A DNA stretch of 64,000 nt from Megalobrama amblycephala (lineage: Eukaryota; Chordata; Actinopteri; Cypriniformes; Xenocyprididae), in contig NC_063054.1 of NCBI RefSeq assembly GCF_018812025.1, forward strand, positions 6,703,582-6,767,581, in the 5' to 3' direction. A model generated the notes under the pieces. It ran no database searches. It saw only the letters and a program-made list of their open reading frames with translations, and was not told the DNA's origin. Positions 44,103 through 56,889 of this stretch are shown in pieces. Made by a program: the position numbers and the translations under genes. Every line of letters starts with the position of its first letter. The stretch's first letter is position 1.

Positions 44103-45520
44103 AGTATGATTTCGACAACCTTAGTTGAGAGACCTGAGTCTAGGAGGACTCAGTTGTTTTTGCTATGGTATTTTTAAAACATATGCAAAAGTTCCTTGTG
44201 TAAGTGTTCTTTAGCCTGTTGATTTTTGTTCATGATATTCATATTTCGCAATAAGACATGTTATGCAATAAGACTTAAAATACACTGCAAAAATGCTTTT
44301 TCTTACTTAGTATTTTTGTCTTGTTTCCAGTCCAAATATATAAAAATTCTTAAAACCAGATGCCTTTACTAGATAAGTAAAATGACAAGATTTGTTTCTT
44401 GTTTTCTGGGTTGGAATCTAAATGAAGTGAGTTTTTTCTTAAAACAATCAAAATTATCTGCCAGTGAGGTAAGAAAAATAATCTGGTTTTGACAGAAACA
44501 AGAAACAAGATTTCAAACAGAAACAAGATTATTTTTCTTACCACATTGGCAGATAATTTTGCTCGTTTTAATATCTTATGTCATTTTTACTTATCTAGTA
44601 AAAGCATGCAGAGTAAGTGTGGGGAAAAAAAGCAGAATCGCAATCAGAATCATTAAAATTCAAGAGATACCCAACCCTAGTGCTGCCCAGCAGCAACGGG
44701 GCCAGAACCACTGGGAACGCAAACCTGAACAATCTCCTCAACGAGTGACAGGCAGGAGCGGAGCGTGCTCATCTCCCTCAAGACCTGACTGAGAGTGCTC
44801 CTCTGCCAGACAAACAACACATAAATCGTGTGTATCCCCATCCGTGATGAAATGTGGGCAGGGAAGAACACACAATTTAAGACACAGAAGCTAACGCCGG
44901 TCATTTTGGATGTGCTTTTATACTTTCCTAGTCGAGACGTCACCTGCCCCTGCCCGTTTCACCACATGTAGTGATTTCACACACATGCATCAGACGCAAT
45001 CACACAGAAGCATTACCAAATACTGTGACGCAGCACAATTTCCCTAGAAAGAGAACTGTAATCTGGTCAGGATTATATACAGTAGATGTCAGTCCACTGT
45101 CTATTGTTGAATGTGTTACAAAGATGTGTCACTATTGATAAGTAAAGATTAACTCAATAAAAGAGTTGCTAACTTTTGATAAGAAATAGATAAAATATAT
45201 GTAACGGAGGCCAGCTAGTAGTTGCTGTGCGAGTAAACCTCACTCCTCTGATCTCAAGAGATGCTCTAGCGACTGATGCTAGAGGTTGCAGCCTTTAGCC
45301 TCCTCGTTAGAGCGTCCGACTCCCACGCCGGAGACCTGGGTTCGAGGTCTGCGCAGAGCGGGGTGAGTAGGACCTGGGTCAGGGGTTACATATATCTATG
45401 CCAATTTGTTATTGTCACAATGTTGCTGTGGTTGCTGCATACAGGCATAGAATGATAAAAGCTAAACCACATTTAATGTAAATGTGAATGTGAACTGACA
45501 AGGAGTTGCTGAAACACATA

Positions 45521-47579
45521 TACAGTGCTCAGAAATGAGTACACCCCCTTTGAAAAGTAACATTTTAAACAAATCTCAATGAACACAAAAACAATTTCCA
45601 AAATGTTGACAAGACTAAGTTTAATATAACACCTGTTTAACTTATAACATGAAAGTAAGGTTAATAACATAACTTAGATTACACATTTTTCAGTTTTACT
45701 CAAATTAGGGTGATGCAAAAATGAGTACACCCCACAACAAAAACTACTACATCTAGTACTTTGTATGGCCTCCATGATTTTTAATGACAGCACCAAGTCT
45801 TCTAGGCATGGAATGAACAAGTTGGCGACATTTTGCAGCATCTATCTTTTTCCATTCTTCGAGAATGACCTCTTTTAGAGACTGGATGCTGGATGGAGAG
45901 TGATGCTCAACTTGTCTCTTCAGAATTCCCCATAGGTGTTGGATTGGGTTCAGATCAGGAGCCACTGAATCACTTTCACCCTGTTCTTCTCAGAAATCCA
46001 ACAGTAGCCTTAGATGTGTGTTTAGGATCATTGTCATGTTGGAAAAGTGCACGACGACCAAGGGCACGTAGTGATGGTAGCATCTTCTCTTTAAGTATAG
46101 AGCAGTACATCTGTGAATTCATGATGCCATCAACGAAATGCAGCTCCCTGACACCAGCAGCACTAATGCAGCCCCACATAAGGACACTGCTACCACCATG
46201 TTTCACTGTAGACAGACACCATGCATTTTTCTTTGTATTTCTCACCTTTGCGACACCATACAATTTTGAAGCCATCAGTTCCAAAAACATTTATTTTGGT
46301 CTCTTCACTCCAGAGTATAGAGTCCCAGTAGTCTTCATCTTTGTCAGCATGGGCCCTGGCAAACTCTAGGCGGGCTTTTTTGTGCCTGGGCTTTAGGAGA
46401 GACTTCTTTCGTGGATGGCACCCATGCATGCCATTCCTCTGCAGTGTACGCCATATTGTGGTGGAAATAGTCACCCCAGTTTGGCTTTCTACTTCTTTAG
46501 ATAACTGCAGTGAACTTGCATACCGATTTTCATCAACCCTTCTCATCAGAAAACACTCCTGTCGAGGTGTTAACTTCCGTGGATGACCTGGACGTCTCTG
46601 TGAGATGGTTGCAGTTCCATCTTGTAAGAAATTGTAGTCTGCCTCGACCCAGATTCCACTCCAAAGTATATTTTAGAATGAGCTCATCCCCAAAATTGCT
46701 TAATTATCATAGAGAAAAAGAAAGTCAACTGGTATATTGTTTATGTACCATTTGGTTGATCAAATCCTGAGCAAATGGTAATCAGTTGTAGAATGGGAAT
46801 GGGTGTGGAACACAGAGAACCATCTCAGACAATGAGGTGTCACAACTTCATTAACATACAGACCACAGCTGGTAAAACATGAGAAACTACATTTACATTA
46901 AGAGTGGTAAACTGTTAACAGGATAAAAGGTTTGAAATTTGGATGTTCTGGGTCCGATGAACCGAAGGTGCCATGTGTACTTTGTCGCTGCTACGCTGCA
47001 ATAATCTTCTTCATCAAGGTTTTCAACATCCTCATCATTTTTTCTTACAATCTTTTTTTTTTTTTTTTTTTTTTGTACCACTTTTGCTACAGTATTCTGA
47101 CTGATAAGTAAAGCTTTGCTGATCTTCTTGTAGCCTTCACCTTTCTGGTATAAAGAAATGATTTTCTTTCTCAGGTCTTGTGACATTTCTCTTCCATGTG
47201 GTGCCATTGCTGACAGCATGAAATGGGAAGGGGTTTTAACACACTTTTATAGTCAACTGTCTGCTGGACACCTGTGTAATGAAAAAATAGTCTCACCTGT
47301 GGTTGAATTCTTGTTACATTAGACATTTGTAGTCTAAAATGTAGCTTTGCTCCAGAGACTTTCAATGGGGTGTACTCATTTGCATCACCCTAATTTGAGT
47401 AAAACTGAAAATTTTGTTCTCTAAGTTATATTATTAACCTTACTTTCATGTTATAATTAAACAGATGTTATATAAAACTTAGTCTTGGCAACATTTTGGA
47501 AATTGTTTTTGTGTTATTGAGATATTGTTTAAAATATTACTTTTCAAAGGGGGTGTACTCATTTACACTGAGCACTGTA
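45521..47579 (-). mobile_element. Tc1-like transposon, dead, copy 2
   Basis: The duplicate of 39690-41747. The second catalytic position is still D here (FQHDNDPKHT), unlike copy 1 (G). A 1-bp loss near 45990 shifts the frame. The first and third triad changes (E, Q) are shared with copy 1 and so are older than the duplication. Confidence 0.92.
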
Positions 47580-48110
47580 CAATATACAAAAGAAACTTGA
47601 TAAGGAACAGGTGAACATAATGAACTAATCAATGAGCAACCATAGCAACTAACAAATAACTAGATATTATACTATGTCCTAAAACCATGTACTCTTTTTT
47701 TTTTTTTTTTTTTTTTTTTGAAGAATAAGTGCGTACTTTTGAGTGTGTAAGAGTAGACAAGCTTTGGACATACTATCACGTCATAAAATTTCACCTTTAA
47801 CGTATGCTCTGTCACATAGTTACGTGCATCCTGTCCTTGTAAAGTGGCCTGTCAATCATCTTGTCACAGTTAACATCCTCTGTCTACCAGACAAATCTAC
47901 CAGAAATAGTAGACCATCCGGGAACTTTTGCATACTCTCTTCAACATACTATGCTTTGGGACACACTTATTCTAATCTCACATATTTAGGATGGATAATA
48001 TGCACATTGGGATGCTGGGAAACAAAATATGATTATTGTGATAGAATTTGTTAGTGTTGGGGTTGGTGAAGTAGCTATTTTGTTGTTGTTGTATAGAGTT
48101 GAGGTTATTA

Positions 48111-48223
48111 TTAAAGGGTTAGTCCACCCAAAAATGAAATTTCTGTCATTAAGTACTCACCATCATGTCATTCCACACTAATTAATGACAGAAATTTTAT
48201 TTTTGGGTGAACTAACCCTTTAA
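48111..48223. mobile_element. 113-bp palindromic TTAA MITE (copy 2)
   Basis: The duplicate of 42280-42392. Confidence 0.85.
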
Positions 48224-49508
48224 TGAAGTGGCTTGTTAGTGTTAGTATTAGGTTAGTTGAGTGGCAAGATAGTAAAATTGTTAGCATTAATGTAAGCCAG
48301 TGTGATGATTAGAATTAATGGTGGAAGAATGGGTTAGATTTAGGGTCAGTATTAATCTTAAGACTCAAGAGTAACTGTTAATATATATGCTACTAATAAC
48401 TGTTCATCAATCTATTCTATCCATAAGGGCAGATCTGGATTGGTAAATTACCCACATAATTCAGTAAATGTCTGTGAGTTAGTACACTGCTATATGCTAT
48501 ATTTTATCTTTGATTCAGTGTCTGGGAAGTAAATGTTCCTCTATGGAAAGTTTGGTCAAATATAAGTATATATAAAGACAAAAATAATGACAAGTAGGTT
48601 GAGGAGGGTTCCAACCATCCCCAGAAAGGCCAGGATTGACTCTTCCCTACTCTCCCTCTTCTGTGGTCTTGAGGATTGATGGGTGCAGCATTTTCGCCTG
48701 GTGGGTCAGTGTCTTTTTGAAACTGGTCTGCATGAGAATGATAGATTCCTTTTACACAGAGACGTGAACAAAAGATGAAAGAGAGAGCTTTCATAAATTA
48801 TGCCATGGCTAATGAAGAAGACAAATTTAGCATATACTGAGTGCAATAGTAATAATGTCATAAAATCGAGTGCAAATTTTGTCCTATTATTAATTATAAT
48901 AATTTGCACTCTGAATGTTTGGTACTTTCATCTCGGTAAGATTAGCAAAGGGGTCAATGATATCACACTATCATTTCATCCTATCCATTAATTTATTCAA
49001 AAAATTATTAAAAATGCAATTCATACATGCAGTAACTTGAATACACCTCTTCAATGATGTGTTTTTATTTTCTGAATTCATGAAAAAAATATATTAAGTA
49101 GTTTGGCATAATTTTATATTATTATTTTAAATTATATATGACTATATAATTACTGCTTATTATTTGAAAAAAAAAAGTAGTACAGTTAACATGCCAAAAA
49201 CAAAAAACAAAAAAACAACAACAAAAAAAACAGTAATGATATTGTTGTTACATATCCCTTGTTCCCCTGTTCCTCCTGTTTCGTCACCTGCACTCACTTC
49301 CCTCGTCAGCTCCTCATCACTCATCACCTGCACCTGGACTCTATTATCAGCACTCCCTTTATATGGCACTCACTCCCTTCACTCCTTGTCTGTCTTAATG
49401 TTGTATTAGGTGTATGTTTGGTACTCCTTGCCTGTGGATATTAAAGTATTGTTCATTATTGTGGAAATCCGTATCTGCCTCATCTCTATACCAACAACAC
49501 GTAACAGA

Positions 49509-49517
49509 AAGATGGAC
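49509..49517 (+). promoter_or_regulatory. Primer-binding site, likely self-primed
   Basis: AAGATGGAC lies two bases after the 5' LTR. It can pair with GTCTGTCTT in that LTR (49388-49396; two G-U pairs), or better with GTCCGTCTT in the 3' LTR. The LTR word lies about 30 bp after TTTATAT, i.e. at the expected RNA start. Confidence 0.55.
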
Positions 49518-49556
49518 CTTTAAAACGATTGGATTTTCACAAGAGAGAACAGAAGA

Positions 49557-49775
49557 ATGGATTCTTTCTTCATCCCCCTGGCTCCAACTTCTCCCATGCC
49601 TCCCACTTCAATGACGGCCGGCGATCGTATCATCGGGCTTCTGCAGGTTGGTCGTTCGCTGGAGAGGTATGTGGAGGAGTTTGTTGAGCTTGCTTTTTTG
49701 TCTGACTGGCCTGAAGCATGTTTGATCTCCCTGTTTCTGGATGGACTAGATGATAACACCATCCGTTTTGATTGA
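49557..49775 (+). pseudogene. Gag fragment of the non-autonomous LTR element
   Basis: 72 codons, from MDSFFIPLAP to LDGLDDNTIRFD, then a stop. About 40 bp of gag present at 43941-43980 is replaced by about 10 bp here (49773-49783), which truncates the capsid-like domain. A 19-nt inverted copy of gag follows at 49833-49851. Confidence 0.8.
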
Positions 49776-49957
49776 TAAGCGAACCATTTTGTGGTTAAAT
49801 GACGTTGATTGGGTTCAGGATGGGTGTTTGTCTCTAGTCCATCCAGAAACACGGTTGGCCGGGCCAGTCAGTCAGCCACCGTCTTCCTCCGCATACCCCT
49901 CCAGCGAACTTCCTGCCTGTTACATGCTGGACCCACATCCACTGCTGGGTCCAGAAG

Positions 49958-51128
49958 GTGGAGGAAGAAGAGAAGGCCAAGTCCACTCCAGCCTCTGCCC
50001 CAGCAAACAGCTCCAGTCTCCGCCGAGCTCGCACCCGTTCCTACGGGGTTGTATTTGAGGGGATGGACTGGCCCTCTGCTTCAGCCATCGAGCCAAGTTC
50101 TCCAGTCTCCGCCGAGCCAAGTTCTCCAGTCTCCGCCGAGCCAGTTTCTCCAGTCTCCGCAGAGCTATTATCTCCAGTCTCCGCAGAGCTATTATCTCCA
50201 GTCTCCGCCGAGCAAGCAGCGCCAGTCTCCGCCGAGCAAGCAGCGCCAGTCTCCGCCGAGCAAGCAGCGCCAGTCTCCGCCGAGCAAGCAGCGCCAGTCT
50301 CCGCCGAGCAAGCAGCGCCAGTCTCCGCCGAGCCAGTATCTCCAGTCTCAGCCGCCGAGCCGGAATCCCCACGCTCCGCCGCCGAGCCGGAATCCCCACG
50401 CTCCGCCGCCGAGCCAGTATCTCCAGCCGCCGCCGAGCCCTCAGCTCGGCCGCCGCCGCTCCAGCCGCCGCTGAGCCAGCCGCTCTATTATGAACTGTGT
50501 TATTGAAATATCCAGCCCAAAGACTGTTTTCCCTCCCTGCCTCCCTCTCCCGCCTCCTCCCAGTTGTGTCTGCACTGAACCTCCACCTCAAGCCCACTCG
50601 CCCACATCTCCACCTCGGCCCTCTGGTCGTTTACCTTCACCCTGGCTCCAACCTCCCTCTCCTCCACCGTTGCCCATCAGTCCACCAGTCTCACCAGTCT
50701 CCATCCTGCCTCCGCTCACACCTTGGTCCCTCGTCAGCCTGCCCTCCCCTCTGGACTGCACTCCTCCGTCTCCGCTCCGTCCCTCCGTCCCTCGGTTCCA
50801 GTTGGCCTCCTCACTCCCTCCGGTGTTCACTTTGTTGTCTGTCGTCTGTCTTCAACTGCGGCCTTCTGGAGCCCCGGCTGCGCTTCGGTCGGCGGAGCCG
50901 CTGGTTCCGCCATCTCCCGCCGGTCCTTCAGCGCCTCCTGGGCTTGATGGCATCAAGGCCTCATTAAAGGCTCCTGACCCGCCATGGCTGCCCACGGCTC
51001 CTGACCCGCCATGGCTGCCCACGGCTCCTGACCCGCCATGGCTGCCCTCGTCCCCTGACCCGCCATGGTTCTTGGACCTGCCCTGGAGACCTCCACTCCA
51101 GTCTACTCCTCCCCCTGCACCGGCATGA
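49958..51128 (+). pseudogene. Proline/serine-rich repeat coding of the LTR element
   Basis: Two overlapping open stretches (49958-50506, 50490-51128) in different frames encode S/P-rich sequence: PVSAEQAA-type 8-residue repeats, then PPSPPPLP and APDPPWLPT repeats. This is the low-complexity C-terminal part seen in fish gag-only LTR elements. It is not joined to the gag start in one frame here. A third frame (49809-50474) is also open because the repeat unit is a multiple of three, so the true frame is uncertain. Confidence 0.5.
50090..50345. repeat. 24-bp tandem repeats
   Basis: Units of 'ccagtctccgccgagcaagc' and 4 more bases, with shorter variants, repeated about ten times. Confidence 0.9.
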
Positions 51129-51479
51129 GGTCTCCAGGGCGCCCGCCCCCCTCCCGGTTGTTCCATCTACGGCGCGAGGACGCGCCTACCGGGAGGGGGA
51201 GGTACTGTTACATATCCCTTGTTCCCCTGGACTCCATTTCCCATGATCCTCCTGTTTCGTCACCTGCACTCACTTCCCTCGTCAGCTCATCACTCATCAC
51301 CTGCACCTGGACTCTATTATCAGCACTCCCTTTATATGGCACTCACTCCCTTCACTCCTCGTCCGTCTTAATGTTGTATTAGGTGTATGTTTGGTACTCC
51401 TTGCCTGTGGATATTAAAGTATTGTTCATTATTGTGGAAATCCGTATCTGCCTCATCTCTATACCAACAACACGTAACA

Positions 51480-54140
51480 ACTGTAAGTACATTCAACATT
51501 TAATGGTAAGTCATTAAATGTAAACTTTTCAAAATAGAATGGTTAAAAAGTTTTCAAAACCATATGAAATAAATAAGAATACATTTATATGAATTTGGCA
51601 CATTTGTTTTTAACTAGATTTTTAAAAGATTTTAATGGCACAATTTTGGGTTGCTCAGATTGACACTGACTGAACCCTCTTGAAAACCAACCTCCATCCA
51701 ATATTTCAAACCACTATCCTACTGTCTGGACAGATGGCCAGTCACATATTCACACTGATGGACAATGTCTCCATTTCATATAGGCTGCATGTCTTTGGAT
51801 TACGGAGGAAACTGAAGAGAACCTGGAGGAAGCCCACACCAGAACTTGAACTTCTTGCTGTGAAATGGCAATGCTATACCCACTGAGCCATCATGACACA
51901 TGGCTGGAGAACCTATAGGAACCTTTTCAAGGAGGGCATCTCTATGATGAACTCTCTGTCAATGGTTCTTCCTATAATGCTATAATTAGAGAAATGATTT
52001 TGAGGCACTTGAAATGTTTGTCTGAACAATTACAGACAAATTTGAAGAAAAAAAAAATCACATATGTGTTAGTGCTTTAGGAAGTTATTATATGAGGCTG
52101 TTCTGTAGCACAAAGGTAGCTCTAAACTGCTGAATAACACAAGTTTGTTAAAACGGTAGGAATGGGGTAATTTGAGCCAAAAGTCCTGGGTCAAGTTGAG
52201 GAAGTGGCTCAACTCGCCCCTTCTTAGTAAAATTATTATTTTACTGTAATTCTACTTTGCATTGCATTAATTTTAGACCAAAATATTTTATTTTGTTCTT
52301 TGTTTTGAACTTGATTTTGTTCTGAAAATGTTAAAAAGGCCTTGTTGAAGAAAACTGGCCATTGTATTTTTTTTTTCTTTGCAACATAAGTGGAATGTTG
52401 AGTATTAGCCCAGTTCAAGGTCAATTGCAGTTTTTTTTTAAACTTTATTTTGTTTTGAAATGTTTAAATAAGCCTTGATGAAAAAAGGCCTTCGAAGTTG
52501 TTAACTTTTATCTTTAAATAAAACTTTTAAAAAGTCATCCATTCCATTATCTAAACCTCTTTACCATTATTAGGGTTACAGGGAGCAGGAGTCTAACCCA
52601 GTGTCTTGAGCCACAGACAGGGAAACACTCTGGATGGATGGCCAGTCCATCACAAAGCTCACACATATTTTAAGAAGTCATTTGTTATTGATTTTCTCTT
52701 ATTTGATATAGCATGAGGTGAAAATGTTTAGTTTTACTTCAGCATAATCAATGGCACAATTTACCCCATGTGTCCCTACACTCACCCTAAATTTCTCATT
52801 TAATTTTTTTAATATTTTTTTTTATTATTACATTTCTTTTTAGATCCAAAGTGATTTCCCAATTCCCAGTGATGCACCACATCCTGAAATTTATGTACAT
52901 ATTTTAGTTGGACATATTACTGTCATGCAATCACTTTAAAGATACCACAAGTAAAAACTGGCTCAACTCACCTCGCTCTCCTCTACTCATAAAAGAGATT
53001 CATCTGACGAGTCGTTTGAGAATCATTGAAAAATGTGGTGATATAATGTAAATTATGAGAAAATGAAAGTGTCTTTTGACCTTTCATGCATGTAACCTGT
53101 TGTAGGAGACATCCTAAACAGAATTAGGAAACTTTCAAATAGCATAATAGGGGCACTTTAATTTACAATGTATGTTTGCATAAAGAATAATGAAGGTTTC
53201 AAATCTTTCTTGAATTTATTTTGTTTAAAAAATAAGGTGCAAGGTTTAAAAACAAACACTTCTCTTTGCTGCAGAAGTACAGTATAAGAGGACATGTCAA
53301 GCATCTAAGGGCGGTCTTGCAGTATTGATTTGGAGAAGGAGGGTGCCTTGATGTAAACAAGGTTGAGAACCACTGTACTAGGCTGTATAGAACATACTTT
53401 TTTAGCGGTTGTGAAGTAATTATTTATTCAAAGTAAGTGATTTCGGACACAGCCAAGGTCTTGGAGTCTTCACTAATGAGCTGCTGAGTTGAATCAGTAG
53501 TGTTTGATTAGGGAGACATCTAAAATGTGTTGTGCTGGGGATACTCCAGGTCCAGGAATGGGAACCACTGGGCTAGCTAGAGGTTCCCCAGAGTGTTCAG
53601 CCAGAACTTTTGTTCTTGGTCTAATGGTGCATTACACTAACTCAAACTGAGCATTTCTTGTTAAGGCCTGGTTCTACACCTCAATATAAGGCAGTCTGCT
53701 GTCCCCCAGTGGCCGTTTCATCCTGTTTGATCTCAACAGCTTTTACTTTCTATGATCTTGTTAAGGAGAGGTGCTTACCTGACACAGCATCTGGAAAAGT
53801 TCCTCGCCTTAAATCGCCTTATCTGAGAAGGACTGTGGAAAATTCTGTCCTACCATGTTCCAGGACTATTGTCCTCCTCAGCCCACATACGGTTTATTTA
53901 GGTCCATCTTCATATGGTATGTTGACTATGGCTGTAACTGAGATGCTTACACCATTTCCTTTCAGTCTTATAAAAAATATCTTTCAATAATCGTTTGCCA
54001 CAAGGGTCGAGCCAGGGATTTGGTCTCAGAGGTCCTGGCACCAGTGTTTTTATTAACGCCATGGAAATTCATAGCGAACTGACACTTTTAGATTTGCAGT
54101 CCTGTGTGTTCTTGAAGATGTAGCTCTGACAACTGCTGTA
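51480..54140. other. Non-coding, AT-rich
   Basis: No exon is supported; frames such as 51680-51886 and 53658-53990 have no recognisable content. 53340-53460 resembles an end of the MITE family at 55056. Confidence 0.4.
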
Positions 54141-54381
54141 CCTGTTGAAAAAGCATATGCTGGTTAGTTATGTTTTGAAGCATGGCAGCTGGTTTGAGCT
54201 AGTTTATGATGGTCCTTAGTTGGTCATGAGCTGGTTTTAAGCTGGTCCTGAGCTGGAGCTAGTTGCTTAGGACCAGCTTAAACCAGCTCATGACCAGGTA
54301 AGGACCAGCTTAAACCAGCTGCCATGCTTCAAAACATACCTAACCAGCATATGCTGTTTTTTTTTTTTTTTTTTCAACAGG
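54141..54381. mobile_element. Palindromic MITE with AGCTGGTTTAAGCTGGTCCT repeats
   Basis: Starts CCTGTTGAAAAAGCATATGC and ends with its inverse plus a poly(T) run (CAACAGG at 54375-54381). The two halves fold on each other around about 54260, with internal 'agctggt' minisatellite units. Confidence 0.8.
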
Positions 54382-55055
54382 GGTGATACCTTCTTCCTGC
54401 TTGAGTTTCGGACGTCTACATGTACCTACAGAGCAGAGGTGTCAGACACTCTTCAAGCACTGGCACCAATGACCTGATTCTGTTGGCAAACCAAATCCAC
54501 ATGGAGAATATTGGCATTCCCTGTTCCTTTGCCTCATATTTTAGAAAACCTGAGCTGTGTTCAAAATCGCCCCCTGTACCCTCATTTGCTATTCTCTACA
54601 TTACTCCACTAATGCAGTCCACTTCAAGGTGTGAATGAAAATGAGTGAGCGAATTCAGAGACTGAGTATGCCGGAAGGGCTGTCGCTTTTGCATATTTTG
54701 TGCTTGCTGTAAATTATTTGAAACTTAGAAAACTGGCAGCTCCAGTATTAGGATGAAATAATTTATCCTGAACTCTGTCATGGAAACAAGCATATATAAT
54801 TCTTATTAATAATTTAATAATCAATCTAAAAGGAGTTTATACCTGTATGATATTACGCTGTACCCACATTGGACCAGCAGTTTGAAAAACAGATGGATGT
54901 ATGATTCAGCTGAGGGCGGCATCTTCTGGTGAGACATGGCAATTCACTCAGCATGACCCTCACAAAGCATTATGGGAATTCTCTAGCCATTGAGTACAAT
55001 GGTTTGGTTGTACACTTGTTATTGTGGTGAGTGCACGCGATAACAACCACTATGG
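54382..55055. other. Non-coding, no recognised features
   Basis: Only incidental short frames (e.g. 54420-54638). Confidence 0.4.
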
Positions 55056-55426
55056 TTTCGGACACCACGGCAGCATCTGAAATCGCACGCTTCCATGCTA
55101 TATAGTAAGCGAAAAACAGTATGTGACAAAAGTAGTATGTCTGAATTCATAGTACTCATAAAAGTGTAGGCAAAAAGTACTGGGATGACCTACTACTTTC
55201 AGCGAGATTCTGAAGTATGCATACGATTGAAACTTTACTATTCCATGAGGCCACAAGAGAGGATTTGCGAATGACGCTGGTAGGTCACATGATAATGACA
55301 ACATGGCGGATGAAGTATGTCTGAATTACATTCATACTATGCACGTTCATACTTTTAAGCGGTCGCAAAGTAATTATTCAAAATAAGTACATACTCTAGA
55401 GAGTATGCGATTTCGGAGGCAGCCCA
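55056..55426. mobile_element. Short inverted-repeat DNA element (hAT-like MITE?)
   Basis: Left 'ttcggacaccacggcagcat' and 'gaaatcgcacgc' are answered by 'agtatgcgatttcggaggcagcc' at the right. The interior has many 'agtatg/catact' words. Related fragments lie at 53340-53460 and 41851-42132. The target duplication is not clear. Confidence 0.5.
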
Positions 55427-56560
55427 CTACAAATGGCTGTCCCATCAAATAGTAGGCCTACCCTTTTTAAGGTGATTTCAGACACAGCCCTGGTGTTGCC
55501 TAGCAACCATCTTAGAGGGAGACAAAGAAGTGCTTGGATATGAAAGCTTTTGAGAGGATGATGAACATGGCAAACCACATAGATGTTGCAGCTGTGGCAA
55601 GTAAGGCATGGTTTACCATTAAAAAAGAAAAAGAAAGAAACCCATGTAACCCTCAGAAGTGCCTAATACATTTCCACAAACCAATCTATTAATTTATTTA
55701 AAAATAAAGACTTTAATACACCTCCTCTGTAATGCCTTTTTACTTTTTATTTATTTATTTTACATTAAACTCAATGTCAGTGTGATACAACTGTCTGGGT
55801 ATTAAGAAAAAAAAATGTCCTAGTATAAAATTCAAAAACTTAATATTTAAAATAATTCATGTTATTTGTAATTTCCTTTGAAACGTTTAAAAACTTAAAT
55901 AATTGTTTTTCAAAACCCAGATGAAATCAAGAATTAATGCAAGTGATTTTAATTAAAAAAATAAAACCACTTTCTAAACTAATTTTTTTAAAAGGTTTTT
56001 CCTTTTATTATATAAACTCTTATCAGTCATATGTCCTTAATGACATATTTGATGTGTGTAAAATGTAAAATACTATTGCGTCCTCTAGTGGACACACGCG
56101 AAGCTACAATAATCACTAATTCCACAACAGAATATACTTGGAATATTGTTATTTGTCCATTCAGATCTTTGACCTATCCTTTAAGACCTACTTTTTGATT
56201 AACATCCTTCATGATTATCAATTTCCAAATTTTGTCAATGATACAAAACAATCAATAAGATGAAACTCTTTACACTAAGTGTCAAGTAGGACATGTTCAC
56301 TTATATTGCAAAGAACTGATGAAAAAAAATCTTTAAAATAAGTCTCACCATTAAGGCCAAGACCTTTGACCCACATGATTTCAACATCTTATATGAGTAA
56401 GGGGTGCAAACCTTCTCTGGCAGGACAATGCACATATTATGAAATAAAAATGACAAAATGAGGAAGAGGGAAATTAACAAGCAAATTTCTTTGGAATTAC
56501 ATCAGAGAGGCATAATTCATAATCTTGCGTCAGAACCAGCAGCTCTAGTTTCAAACAATG
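55427..56560. other. Non-coding, AT-rich
   Basis: No features beyond short poly(A)/poly(T) runs. Downstream of glrx5. Confidence 0.4.
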
Positions 56561-56575
56561 GGTGCTTTAAAATGT

Positions 56576-56889
56576 TTTATTGACAAAAAAAAAATGATAT
56601 ACATCTAAAATACATGTAATAATATATTTCAAAATACATCATCTTAAATATGCAGTGGTCTAACATTAGAGTATCTGAAATAAAGACAAACAAACTGCAA
56701 TAGAAATGTAATCATTGTGTATAATACGGTAATTCTATGTCAAGTGTTTTACAGTGATTTTTCAAGATTTGGGAGGTTTGACATCATATCCTTCAGTTTG
56801 GACTTCAGCAGGTCAAATCACCCTTCACAAGTCCACCTTTGGGAAGTTTACATCAATGGATAATCATCCCAAAGATGCGACTTTGCTGA
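56576..56889 (-). other. glrx5: glrx5 3' UTR with poly(A) signal
   Basis: Between the glrx5 stop (56890) and a minus-strand AATAAA at 56581-56576. The exact cleavage site is not known. Confidence 0.6.

Larger units (their letters stand above)
38182..49801. repeat. Direct tandem duplication, unit about 5.8 kb
   Basis: 38182-43998 and 44010-49801 are the same sequence in the same order at an offset of about 5.83 kb. I see only scattered single-base changes and 1-bp indels (e.g. 38947/44779, 40002/45827, 40162/45990). The unit starts inside a DIRS recombinase and ends inside the gag of an LTR element. The junction at 44004-44010 has short homology (GAGCA) with the left edge (38176-38180). Each copy holds a DIRS piece, a dispersed repeat, a tRNA-like segment, a Tc1-like transposon, MITEs and one LTR plus partial gag. 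Confidence 0.95.
49246..51479 (+). mobile_element. Non-autonomous LTR retrotransposon with both LTRs
   Basis: LTRs at 49246-49506 (261 bp) and 51206-51479 (274 bp) start TGTTACATATCCC and end CGTAACA. The right one has an extra segment 'ctggactccatttcccatga' and lacks a few bases, so they have diverged or recombined. Flanks ATTGT/ACTGT are an imperfect 5-bp duplication. A polypurine tract (GGGAGGGGGAGGTAC) precedes the 3' LTR. Inside are a partial gag and proline-rich repeat coding, with no pol. The left LTR belongs to the second copy of the tandem duplication. Confidence 0.88.
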
